NCBI RefSeq assembly: GCF_004402215.1
Contig: NZ_SOEZ01000007.1
Location: 1 to 64,000 of the forward strand
Origin: Cryobacterium tagatosivorans
GTDB lineage: Bacteria; Actinomycetota; Actinomycetes; Actinomycetales; Microbacteriaceae
Direction of reading: 5' to 3'
Length of the DNA stretch: 64,000 nucleotides
In this document: positions 8,124-17,095 of the stretch, in pieces
Numbering within the stretch: position 1 is the stretch's first letter
How the letters are laid out: the number at the start of each line of letters is the position of its first letter
Made by a program: the position numbers and the translations under genes
The notes under the pieces: generated by a model
Seen by the model: the letters and a program-made list of their open reading frames with translations, nothing else
Databases searched by the model: none
Told to the model about the DNA's origin: nothing

Positions 8124-9188
8124 TTGTGGTGGTCTTTGGGTGAGACGACTGCACCTGAAACAGATGCGTCACGCCGTGGGCTGGGCACGGGAGAGAAACG
8201 CGGAGACGAAGAATGCGGCGGCGTTGGCCCCGAAAGGCGAAGGAGACGCGCTCGAATTTGTCCTCAGCGACCTCTCTAGTCAGACGGCAACACGAATGCC
8301 GTCCCGGCTTGCTCCGAATACCTTCGTCTGCGACGAGGCGAGGAATGGCCGGAGTCTCCCGGGTGGACGGTCGCGGCGCTTATCGTAGGCAGGGGCCCGA
8401 TCTAGCGGGCCTTGGCTCTAGCGCCGCAATCCAATGCGCACGCTCGGCAGGACATCAGTCCGGTCGCCGCAGTGGTATCGCGGGCAACCTCGAAGACCTG
8501 AGCCCCTGAGGGGAAAGCTCATCTGGCAGAGTCCTATCCATTTCGGTAGACCGGCTAACCCTAAGGTCCCGTGCCTTTGCGACCCCGCCTTACGACAGGT
8601 GTGCCTTTTTCGACTGACGTTGAGAATCGCCATGCCGGCGACCGTATGATCGCCTGAGCTGAACGTAGCAGGGCAGTACTGCCTTGGGGAGCCCCCAGAA
8701 CGGGGCGTCTATCCCCACACGACCGTTCACCGACCAAGTAGCGCTGTCCGACGTTAGGCCGGACAAACACCGGCGGCATGAACGTCCATCAAGAACTGAT
8801 CGCGAGGACTCTTGCGAAGTCTCTTGCCGATCCTCGCGCCATGGACTCTTAGCAGCCGCCTCGAAACCAGCCGGGTGGCTTCCGTGGACGAATTCTTGGG
8901 CGTGCAAGCAACGTGCGGCTTCAAGCCCCTGCGGAGGTCAACGACCGGGCGTTCTGACCTCTTGGAATGCAAGAGAGATTGGCCGAGGGCCTCGTCCTCG
9001 CGTCCCCGTCAGACCCGACCGTGACTGCCGACTTGGTTCGCGTGCACAGCTTCTTCCGAGATAGCGCCCCGAGTCCGGTACGACCGGGAGCCTGGACCGA
9101 GTGTGAGCGGTTCATCGGGCGGTCGGTGCAGCAGAACCGCAATTGCGCAGGGACGTGTTGGCCTGTCAGGCCACGCTTGTTTGCTCCC
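8124..9188. other. Long stretch without a convincing gene
   Basis: Only repeat copy B (about 8520..8640) is recognisable. Short frames such as the one at 8778 (start MNVHQELIARTLAKSLADPR) and at 8967 have some coding character but stop quickly or overlap other features. They may be gene remnants. Confidence 0.4.
8520..8640 (-). repeat. Unknown three-copy element, copy B
   Basis: The minus strand from about 8640 to 8520 matches copy A (4590..4700) over roughly 100 bases, with only scattered substitutions through GTCGTAAGGCGG, GTCGCAAAGGCACGGGACCT and GGGTTAGCCGG. It reads MAILNVSRKRHTCRKAGSQR in the frame corresponding to copy A. Confidence 0.6.
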
Positions 9189-9458
9189 TCAGCCCGTTTG
9201 ACTCCCGTTCTCGTCGCGTCTGCTGGTCAGTTCATACTTGGTGCCGTCGTAACCGTCCCCGAGCCACATGCCAAAGAGAACCCGCCCCGTGACATCAACC
9301 GGGTCGACAAGGACCGTGGGTAGCTGACCGTGTCGATTCGGTTCAAGGATTACTGTGAATGTCGGTTCCAAAGAACCCACAGAGTGCAGAGTGACGGTGG
9401 TCTGCGTGCGGGAGGTTCCGAGCACAGCACCGACTTCAACTCCATCGTGGACGGGCAT
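9189..9458 (-). CDS. Small conserved protein, second member of the family
   Basis: An 89-residue relative of the protein at 5265..5477. They share VTLH, NRHGQLPxVLxDPVDxxGRV and GMWLGD. The start at 9458 is uncertain because the frame is open to 9572 and no strong Shine-Dalgarno sequence is seen. Repeat copy C ends about 15 bases beyond that upstream limit in the same orientation, so element and gene may form one unit. The C-terminal tail (SRRDENGSQTG) differs from the other member. Function unknown. Confidence 0.5.
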   Translation of the reverse strand: MPVHDGVEVGAVLGTSRTQTTVTLHSVGSLEPTFTVILEPNRHGQLPTVLVDPVDVTGRVLFGMWLGDGYDGTKYELTSRRDENGSQTG

Positions 9459-10298
9459 CGGGGCTCTTTGCTTGAGCCCCGATCGTTTGAGGCGTGCAGC
9501 AGAAACCCACCTGGGAAACGCGCGCGGTGCTGACTTCGGCTGAGCACTTGACTCAATGGCGGGAAAGCTCATTTGACATCGATCCTGTCCATTCGACGGG
9601 TGGGCCGGCCGCCCGCCCGAAGGTCTGTGTCTTCGCGGCGCCCGCTCTACGACACTCCTCCGTCTGCAAGTGGCAGGAGAACCGCTGGGCCAGAGTCTCG
9701 GGACCGCTCAGTGAACCTAACAGCCTGACCCTTCCCCGGACGAGCCCCAGAACGGGGAACCTGTCCTCCGAAAGTGACGGCCCGGGCTCGTTGAATCGAT
9801 CAGGACCGTCCGCCTGCCATAGCGACGGGATTCTGCGCACACACCCACTCGAGCAGTCTCCAGCGCAGGACCTGGATGGAGGCTTTGGCCCGCTTACGGA
9901 TCGCACACCCATCGGGGCTTCTCTCTGTCGTCGTCGAAGCACCGGGCTCATGAACGACGCCGAGGATGTGCTCGCTCGGCCCAGCGCGCACCTCCTCCCC
10001 CGGCTCGCCCAGACCATCCGGACCGCCTTCGCCGCCACCTTCTCGGGCGTTCGAGAAACCAGCGATTGTGTCCGGATGGCAGCGGATCAGCCCCGGGCAC
10101 GCCCGCAACAGGCGCTCTGGGGAGACCGAGCGGCCGCTCGGTAAGCCAGAAAGTGTCATTGACGGGTTCGAGCTGCAGCAGCTGATTCCTACCCTGTGGC
10201 GGTGCAGGCGACGCAATCGCGGCCGAACGTAAGCATTGACGATACGATCGCGGTGGAGAGCCCACGTACCTGGCCTCCTGCTCCAAGAGGGAAGAGTT
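9459..10298. other. Gene-less upstream region of the GGDEF/EAL gene
   Basis: Apart from repeat copy C I see no supportable gene. Several long frames exist on both strands, but they are Arg/Ser/Pro-rich and resemble no family. Confidence 0.4.
9585..9680 (-). repeat. Unknown three-copy element, copy C (diverged)
   Basis: The minus strand from about 9680 to 9585 retains GTCGTAGAGCGGGCG, AGACCTTCGGG, GGCCGGCCCACC and CGAATGGACAGGATCGATG. These correspond in order to copies A and B. Copies B and C also share ATGAGCTTTCCC just beyond. Confidence 0.45.
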
Positions 10299-13157
10299 AT
10301 GAAAGACAGCGGTTCGAATCCGGACCTGATCGCGCGGTCGGTTACCCAACTGCAGTCCGACTATGAGTACCGTGAGCTCCTGGAGGCAGCGCCCGATGCC
10401 ATGGTGATTGTGAATGCAGTTGGCAAGATCGTGCTGGTCAATGCTCAGGCGGAACAAATTTTCGACTACCCCCGTGCGGAGTTGCTCGGTCAGCGACTTG
10501 AAATCCTGTTGCCGGGACGGTTCCGAGCAGGACATGCTGTTAATCTCGCCCGTTTCGCTGAATGTCCGAGCGCCCGGGCCATGGGTTCCATCGAGCTTGT
10601 TGGCCTTCGCCGGGACGGATCGGAGTTCCCCGTCGAGATCTCACTCAGTCCCCTGGTCACGGCTCGGGGGATGCTCTTGTCCAGCGCCATCCGTGACATC
10701 ACCGACCGCAAACGCAACGAGGCGACCCTGCGGATGCTCTCGGCGCAAATCGAAGCGTCGAGCGACGCGATCTTCAGTTGTGCCACCGACCACACAATCA
10801 CCACCTGGAACGCGGCCGCGGAGTCCATGTTCGGCTACTCCGCGCAGGAGGCTGTGGGGCAGCCCGCAGCGCTCATGCTCGGCGATACAGATCGCGACAT
10901 TCACACACGCTTGGATGCGGGCGACCAGGTTCGGTCGTTAGAGACGATCGGGCACCGCAAGGACGGAGCGTCCGTTGAGGTTTCGCTCAGTGTGTCCCGC
11001 CTGTTTGACCCCGAGCATGTGCCGATCGGGACCTCCTGCATCGCCCGCGACATCAGCGAAGCGAATCGTCGTCGAGCGGAGTCGGAAATCGATCGTGCCC
11101 GCCTCAACACGGCACAGCACACGGCGCGTCTTGGCAGCTTCGAGATTGACCTGGTTACCGGAAAACGATGGTGGTCCGCCGAGTATTGGCGAATCCTCGG
11201 GGTCGACGTAACGGAGACGGCGTCGCTGGAACTGATGCTGACCAGTGTCCACCCAGACGACCACGCAACCGTGGAACGGGCCGCGCGAGAGCTCTTCTCC
11301 GGCGGCCCGGCGATCGACCTCGGCTACCGCATCGTAAGTCCTGCAGGCGATGTCCGATGGGTTCGCTCGCGCGCGAATACCGAATACTCCGAGGGGGGAT
11401 CCCCCGTTCGAATCCTGGGAACGTTGATGGACGTGACGGATCTGCATCGGGCAGATACCCAACGCCGGGAGGCCGAGACCAACTTCCAGTTAGGTTTTGG
11501 CCTTTCTCCTATCGGTACGGCCATGACCAGTCTTGACGGGCGGATTGACCAGGTGAACCCAGCGGTGTGCGAGATTCTCGGGCGCACAGCGGAGGACATT
11601 CTCGGCAAACATCTCCGAGACTTTCGTCACCCCGTGGAGCCTGCCGGCCCACTTGAGCCGCTCGTGCTTAGCCGAGTGATCAAACCAGGACCAGCGCACA
11701 TCGTACGACGATACCGGCAGCCTGACGGCACCCTGGTGTGGGTACAGGAGACCGAGTCAACCGTGCCTGGCGGGGATGGGGGTCCAGCGTATTCGTTCGT
11801 GCAATTGCAGGACATCACCGCCCGGAAGGAAGCCGAGGCTGAACTCGTCCGTCAAGCCTGCCACGATCCCCTAACCGGCCTGGCCAATCGCCTGCTGCTG
11901 ACCGAAACCCTTGACCGATCCCTCGCCGCGGCCCGGGCTTCACAGGCCGAAGTGACCGTCTTCTTCCTCGACGTCGACCCGTTCAAGAACATCACCGATG
12001 GGCTGGGGCACACGATCGGGGACCGGCTGCTCGTACAGATGGCCAAGCGGTTGCAATCCATGGTTCGCCACACCGATACGCTTGCTCGACTCGGCGGCGA
12101 CGAGTTCGTCATCGTCTGCGAAAACATGGCTCGTCATAACGCGGAACTCATGGTCGAGCGCATCATCGAATCGACCGAGCAGCCATTCCTGCTCGGAGGG
12201 CAGGAGGTGTTCGTCTCGGTGAGCGTGGGTTTCGTCCTCGCCTCAGGAAATGACGACGCGGTGGCGGTGCTGCGCAGCTCGGATGCGGCCAACTACCAAG
12301 CGAAGAACCATGACCGGGTGCAAGCGATGGTGTTCAGTGAGGAGATGTACCGCAAAGCATCGAGTCGGCTGGACCTCGAATCACAGCTGGTGCGCGTCCT
12401 GGAGAAGAACGAGTTGCGCGTCTACTACCAGCCCATCGTTGAAGTCTCCACCGAGAACGTCGTCAGTTTTGAAGCCCTGGTGCGGTGGGTGCACGGGGAA
12501 CGCGGATTGATTTCGCCGCTTGATTTCATCCCGATCGCCGAGGAAATCGGCATGATCATTCCGATCGGCGAGTGGGTACTGCGCCAGGCTCTGGAACAAG
12601 TGAAGCAGTGGCGTGCGGAGATCACCGGCGTAGAGAACCTGTCCATCTCCGTGAACCTCTCGGCCTTGCAATTGCAGGATCCCGATTTTGTCGGGGTCGT
12701 AGCCGACGCGCTCTCGGCGAGCGGAGTAGACCCGGTAGCGCTGCATCTCGAAGTTACGGAAACGATGCTGATGAGTGACGTCGATGTGGCTGTTGAAACC
12801 TTGCACGCGCTGCGCGCGCTCGGGGTGAGCTTGTCCATCGACGATTTCGGAACCGGGCATGCCGCGCTCGGCTACCTGCGCAGCTTGCCCGTGCAAACGA
12901 TTAAAATAGACCGGTCCTTCGTCGACGGCCTGAACAGGGGCGACCCCAAGGCAACGTCAATCGTTGACGCGATTGTTAGTCTTGCCCGCGCGCTGGATCT
13001 CGACGTCATCGCGGAGGGGGTGGAAACCACCGGGCAGTTGGCAGAATTGCGCCAAATGGGTGCCCGCTTGGCCCAGGGATACCTCTGGTCCCGGCCTCTT
13101 CCACCGGACCAGGTCCCCAGCTGGCTGAATGAGAAGCGACGAGCCGGTTCGACGTAG
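10299..13157 (+). CDS. PAS-PAS-PAS-PAS-GGDEF-EAL cyclic-di-GMP protein
   Basis: A 952-residue cytoplasmic signalling protein with no membrane segment. Four PAS-type sensor domains occupy about residues 25-140, 145-265, 280-385 and 390-515, each ending in a D-I/V-T/S-D-x or D-I-T-A-R-K linker. A GGDEF diguanylate cyclase domain (about 525-680) and an EAL phosphodiesterase domain (about 695-940) follow. The cyclase keeps GGDEF and the inhibitory RxxD site (RHTDTLARLGGDEF). The EAL domain keeps EALVRW, LEVTETMLM, DDFGTG, KIDRSFV and VIAEGVET, so both activities are possible. One cyclase motif near the end of the domain is weakened (SDAANYQAK). The start is ATG 10299 after AGAGGGAAGAG; a longer frame begins at 10236. 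It stands alone, so its target process is unknown. Confidence 0.9.
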   Translation: MKDSGSNPDLIARSVTQLQSDYEYRELLEAAPDAMVIVNAVGKIVLVNAQAEQIFDYPRAELLGQRLEILLPGRFRAGHAVNLARFAECPSARAMGSIELVGLRRDGSEFPVEISLSPLVTARGMLLSSAIRDITDRKRNEATLRMLSAQIEASSDAIFSCATDHTITTWNAAAESMFGYSAQEAVGQPAALMLGDTDRDIHTRLDAGDQVRSLETIGHRKDGASVEVSLSVSRLFDPEHVPIGTSCIARDISEANRRRAESEIDRARLNTAQHTARLGSFEIDLVTGKRWWSAEYWRILGVDVTETASLELMLTSVHPDDHATVERAARELFSGGPAIDLGYRIVSPAGDVRWVRSRANTEYSEGGSPVRILGTLMDVTDLHRADTQRREAETNFQLGFGLSPIGTAMTSLDGRIDQVNPAVCEILGRTAEDILGKHLRDFRHPVEPAGPLEPLVLSRVIKPGPAHIVRRYRQPDGTLVWVQETESTVPGGDGGPAYSFVQLQDITARKEAEAELVRQACHDPLTGLANRLLLTETLDRSLAAARASQAEVTVFFLDVDPFKNITDGLGHTIGDRLLVQMAKRLQSMVRHTDTLARLGGDEFVIVCENMARHNAELMVERIIESTEQPFLLGGQEVFVSVSVGFVLASGNDDAVAVLRSSDAANYQAKNHDRVQAMVFSEEMYRKASSRLDLESQLVRVLEKNELRVYYQPIVEVSTENVVSFEALVRWVHGERGLISPLDFIPIAEEIGMIIPIGEWVLRQALEQVKQWRAEITGVENLSISVNLSALQLQDPDFVGVVADALSASGVDPVALHLEVTETMLMSDVDVAVETLHALRALGVSLSIDDFGTGHAALGYLRSLPVQTIKIDRSFVDGLNRGDPKATSIVDAIVSLARALDLDVIAEGVETTGQLAELRQMGARLAQGYLWSRPLPPDQVPSWLNEKRRAGST

Positions 13158-13535
<378 letters not shown>

Positions 13536-13558
13536 GCATTGCTCCGACTGCTCCGCCG

Positions 13559-14205
13559 GTGATCTTCAACGTGCTGAGCATCGCCGGCACCGACCCTAAC
13601 GGCGGTGCCGGCAGCCAGGCGGACCTGAAGACGTTCTCGGCCCTGGGCGTGTACGGAACGAGTGTCATTAGCGCGCTCGTCGCCCAGAACACCAGGGGGG
13701 TAGCGGCGATCCGCCACGTTCCCCCGCCCTTTGTCATCGCACAACTCGACACGCTTTTCGACGACGTTCGCATCGATGCGGTCAAGATCGGCATGCTCGG
13801 TACGGCCGGCGTCGTCGAGGCGGTCGCGGCCGCGATGCGTCGACATCGGCCGGCCTTCATTGTGCTCGACCCGGTCATGGTCGCGACGAGCGGAGACCAG
13901 TTGCTCGCCGGCGACGCGCTGGCCGCGCTACGAGAGGAACTCTTGCCTGTCGTCGACCTCGTCACGCCGAACCTGGCAGAGGCCGCCGCCCTGCTCGGCG
14001 AGCACGAGGCAGCCAACGAGGAGGAGGCGCTCGGCCAGCTGGAGCGGCTCCGCCGGTTGTGCCCTGGCGTGCTCATCACGGGCGGTCACCTCGGCGGCGC
14101 CGAGAGCGTGGATCTCCTCCTCGTGGACGGGACGATCACCCGGCTTCGTGCCCCGCGCGTGCCGACCCGGAACACGCACGGCACGGGTTGCACGCTCTCG
14201 CCACT
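13559..14205 (+). pseudogene. thiD: thiD (HMP/HMP-P kinase), truncated at the 3' end
   Basis: The sequence matches bifunctional hydroxymethylpyrimidine/phosphomethylpyrimidine kinase from its first residues (VIFNVLSIAGTDPNGGAGSQ) through VIDPVMVATSG-like (IVLDPVMVATSGDQLL) and TPNLAEAAALLG to the nucleotide-site motif TRNTHGTGCTLS. It breaks off directly after this, and about 40-50 C-terminal residues are lost. The start is GTG at 13559, 23 bases after the thiC fragment stop, without a clear Shine-Dalgarno sequence. A junction near 14200 joins it to a proline dehydrogenase 3' fragment. The thiC-thiD order is that of a thiamine operon, so one deletion-scarred chromosomal segment was probably carried here. 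Residual activity is unlikely because the missing part closes the active site. Confidence 0.85.
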
Positions 14206-14451
14206 CATGATCCCCAACTCGTAGCGCGACTGCAGGACGAGTTGGGTGATGAGTTGCGGGCAGAGCACGTGGAGTTCGAGATGCTGCATGGCCTCGGCAC
14301 CGAACTGCTCGACTCGCTCAACCAGCAGGGATTCTCCACTCGCGAGTACATCGTCTACGGTCCCGAATGGTGGCTCTACGTCATCAATCGCATTGCGGAA
14401 CATCCCGAACGTGTCCTCGAAGCGATCGCAGACATCGGCCCTTTGGTCTAA
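14200..14451 (+). pseudogene. 3' fragment of a proline dehydrogenase
   Basis: The last 83 codons of a PutA-type proline dehydrogenase. ATHDPQLVARLQDELGD leads into VEFEMLHGLGTELLDSLN, then TREYIVYGPEWWLYVINRIA with the final arginine-rich helix shortened (HPERVLEAIAD). The frame begins inside the truncated thiD, so the two remnants are joined end to end by a deletion. Most of the TIM barrel is absent, so it is non-functional. Confidence 0.85.
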
Positions 14452-15053
14452 CACTTGGCCTCACAAAAGATCAGGTCAGGCACGTCTCTGAGCGCGTTAA
14501 AGCGCAATGGTTGGGGCGCCACACCGCCGGAGACTGCCTGGCACAAACACCTGCCAACGGATTGGTCGGGGCATTCGCATCATCGCTGAGCGCCAACCCG
14601 GCTCATAGGGGCACAATAATGCCTTCAATGGGAGTCGCGATGACCACCCATCACCCCGTCTGGGTTCCCCCGCTGAATCCCCGCCGAACTGGTCGTTCTG
14701 CAGTGTGCCCTGCGTGTGGATGTTCGGATCCCACCGCGCGATCTCGCTCGGTTGATCACAGCCTGCGACGGTCAAGCGCTTGTGGAGGCGGGCGAACTCG
14801 TCGAAGTGGTGGAAGTTCTCATACCAGCGCCGGTTGATGTATGCGGAGATGTGGAAGGCTGTGCAGAGTCTGGTGCGGCCGAACCGGCTGATGAGATTTC
14901 GGTGATGGCGTGATGCGGCCGTAATGCCCGGGCAGGTGCGCCCGGAAATCTGGTTTCCGGGCGTCTCGACGCCGTCGCCGAGCCAGAGCGGGTGGTGTGG
15001 GCAGACGACTTTCTCGTGGTTGGTGAGCCCGGAACTTCAGCCAATCCGGCGAG
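14452..15053. other. Intergenic stretch with an unrecognised coding remnant
   Basis: No intact gene. The minus strand from about 14910 to 14710 is open and protein-like (RFGRTRLCTAFHISAYINRR, then FHHFDEFARLHKRL, then DQPSEIARWDP), without a start codon. It looks like a fragment of a real protein that I cannot name. Confidence 0.4.
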
Positions 15054-15554
15054 TTACCGCCTCATGCGGACATCCTGCGCTCCCGCTTCCGGGTCCCACT
15101 TCAGGGCACCTTCGACGACGAAACGATGCTTGCGATAGAAGGCCTGGGCGCGGTCGTTCTGCTCGACGACCCAGAGCGACGCCGACTGGTGAAGCAGGAC
15201 AGCTTCCAGCAGCCGGGCAGCCACTCCGGAGCCGTGGCAGCTGACGTCGGTGTTCAGAACGTACAACTCCGTTTCGGCAATCGGCTGGGCGTCGTGCGAA
15301 GGCCCCGCCGAGGCGAATCCGACAATAGCTCCGTCCCGTTCGGGATCAACCGCGACGATCGTGCGCCTCCCGTCGTCCGTGCACAGGATCTTCCGCCAGT
15401 CGGCGATCCAGTCGGCGGTGTCCAGGCCCGCTAGGAAATTCGGGTCCATACAGGTTTCATAGGTGGCCCGCCAGACCGCGATGTGGAGCGTCCCGAGGGC
15501 ATCCGCATCCTCGAGTACGGCCGCCCGGAGGGTGAACCGGTCCTTGCCCGTCAC
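15054..15554 (-). CDS. GNAT family N-acetyltransferase
   Basis: A 166-residue acetyltransferase of the GNAT fold. The N-terminal strand (FTLRAAVLEDADALGTLHIA) is followed by the central strand ending in ELYVLNTDVS, the acetyl-CoA loop GSGVAARLLEAVL and a C-terminal AQAFYRKHRFVVEG. It is the last gene of the 11-gene minus-strand operon, and its ATG overlaps the stop of the upstream M81 gene by four bases (ATGA). The substrate is unknown. In this context it could acylate the catabolised amine or an analogue for protection. Confidence 0.85.
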   Translation of the reverse strand: MTGKDRFTLRAAVLEDADALGTLHIAVWRATYETCMDPNFLAGLDTADWIADWRKILCTDDGRRTIVAVDPERDGAIVGFASAGPSHDAQPIAETELYVLNTDVSCHGSGVAARLLEAVLLHQSASLWVVEQNDRAQAFYRKHRFVVEGALKWDPEAGAQDVRMRR

Positions 15555-17095
15555 TGTGGAATCCTTTCAGCAACGAGGGCACCCGGGATGACGGCCACCC
15601 TGACCTCGGGCGTGAAAGTCGCGGAGAGGTCGAAGGGCCACAGGCCGGCTGGCAGGTTCCGGAACGGAAAGGTGGAGAAGTCATTCGACGCTACACCCGG
15701 TGCGTCCACGTAGATAATCTCCCCGACCAGGGGTTCGAACGCTGCGCGAAAGTGGTTCTTGACCTTCATGGCCAGCAGGTCGTAGCCGGTGACGTCCAGC
15801 CCAATGTGCCCGAACACCTCCGGGTCGTTCGCGGTGATCGGCCGCCCGGTCACGAGGATGTCGGTCCCCTGGGAGCGCAGGTGCACGGCGCCTTCGACGT
15901 CGACCTGGAGTCCGGTGTTCATCGGACCGGTGTTGCGGAACCGCCCATCGCTGACGCGAATGATGTCAACCTCGAGGTCGAGCGGTGCACCGAATTCGGG
16001 CGATATCTTCCCGCCCAGGCGGATGCCAATGGTGGCGCCCTCCCCCGCGGCCCGGCACTGCTCGACGACCTCCGCATCGCACAGGGCGCCAATCAGCGAC
16101 TTCGGCACGTGCGCGTTGAGCACCTCGGCGACCAGGGCCGTCGTATCAGCGCTGCCGCCGCTCAGCGGGTTGTCGGCGATGTCGGCCAGCACGACCGGCC
16201 GGAGACGCTCGGGCTTCACCGCCAGCGCGACAGCGGCCGCCGCGCCGGGCAGCTCGGTGACAAACTCACCGCGCAGCGACCACAGCAGTGACGCAAGGCT
16301 CCGGCAGCTCTCCTCGCCCAGCGCGCGGTCGGTGGCCAGCACGACGACGCTCGCACCGGCACCCGCAATGTCTGCGTAGGGATACCCGCCGAAGACGCTC
16401 GCCGCGACGATGCCGTCCCTCTTCTCCCAGCCCTGGGCCGCGGTGACCGCCTCGTGCATCGGGCCTTCCGCCGTGCGCATGTTGACGCTCGGCAGGAGCG
16501 CCGGCAGCTTGGCGAAGCACTGGTAGTACGTGATTCCGTCCCGAACCTGGCGCATCAACGCGGTTGCGGCGCGCACGCCCTGCTCGTACGCATCGACGTG
16601 CGGGTAGGTCTGGAAACCGAAGCAGGATGCCCGCTGGTCGATGAGCCCTCGGGTCACGTTCGCGTGCAGGTCCAGCGTCACCGCAATCGGGAACGCCGCC
16701 CCCCGCTCCCGCCGGATGTGCTCGATCAGGTCGGTCTCCGGATCCTGGTAGTCATCCACGACCATGGCGCCGTGCAGCGCCAGGAGCAGTCCGTCGAGTT
16801 CACCGGCGCCCCCGAGGGCCGTCAGCATGTCGCCGCGAATCTGCTCATAGGCCCCAGTCGTCACCTGGCCGGCCGGAGAGGCCGCCGCCGCGACCAGCGG
16901 GACCGGGACGAACTCGGTTTCCTCGAGCGCGTCGATGAAACCGCCGAGCTCCGTCTTTGTGCCGCGGTAGGCCTCGATCAGATCCTCGCCGCTCAGCAGG
17001 GCCTCCTGGCGGAAGGCCTCGAGGTTCGTGCGGAGCGGGCTGAACGAGTGTGATTCGTGATAGAAGAAGGCAAGCCCAAGCCGGCGCGTGCTCAT
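15551..17095 (-). CDS. M81 family (MlrC-like) metallohydrolase
   Basis: A 514-residue cytoplasmic protein of the M81/MlrC family, named after the microcystin-degrading MlrC; most members probably act as zinc-dependent amidohydrolases on small peptides or amides. The family plan is visible: FYHESHSFSP near the N-terminus, LLALHGAMVVDDYQDPE, VTLDLHANVT, GFQTYPHVDAYEQG and GGKISPEFGAPL in the C-terminal domain. The ATG at 17095 overlaps the stop of the oxidoreductase (ATGA). An ATG eight codons upstream is less likely. In a catabolic operon it may open a lactam or peptide bond of the imported substrate or an intermediate. Confidence 0.85.
   Translation of the reverse strand: MSTRRLGLAFFYHESHSFSPLRTNLEAFRQEALLSGEDLIEAYRGTKTELGGFIDALEETEFVPVPLVAAAASPAGQVTTGAYEQIRGDMLTALGGAGELDGLLLALHGAMVVDDYQDPETDLIEHIRRERGAAFPIAVTLDLHANVTRGLIDQRASCFGFQTYPHVDAYEQGVRAATALMRQVRDGITYYQCFAKLPALLPSVNMRTAEGPMHEAVTAAQGWEKRDGIVAASVFGGYPYADIAGAGASVVVLATDRALGEESCRSLASLLWSLRGEFVTELPGAAAAVALAVKPERLRPVVLADIADNPLSGGSADTTALVAEVLNAHVPKSLIGALCDAEVVEQCRAAGEGATIGIRLGGKISPEFGAPLDLEVDIIRVSDGRFRNTGPMNTGLQVDVEGAVHLRSQGTDILVTGRPITANDPEVFGHIGLDVTGYDLLAMKVKNHFRAAFEPLVGEIIYVDAPGVASNDFSTFPFRNLPAGLWPFDLSATFTPEVRVAVIPGALVAERIPQ

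Noticed and set aside
9494-10144. Plus-strand frame upstream of the cyclic-di-GMP gene
   Set aside because: It begins inside the opposite small gene, has no domain and contains repeat copy C in antisense. Coding is unlikely.
10306-10325. GGTTCGAATCC, identical to a tRNA T-arm
   Set aside because: No matching acceptor stem, D-arm or anticodon arm surrounds it, and it lies in the first codons of the cyclic-di-GMP gene. A similar GTTCGAATCC near 11407 is inside a PAS domain.
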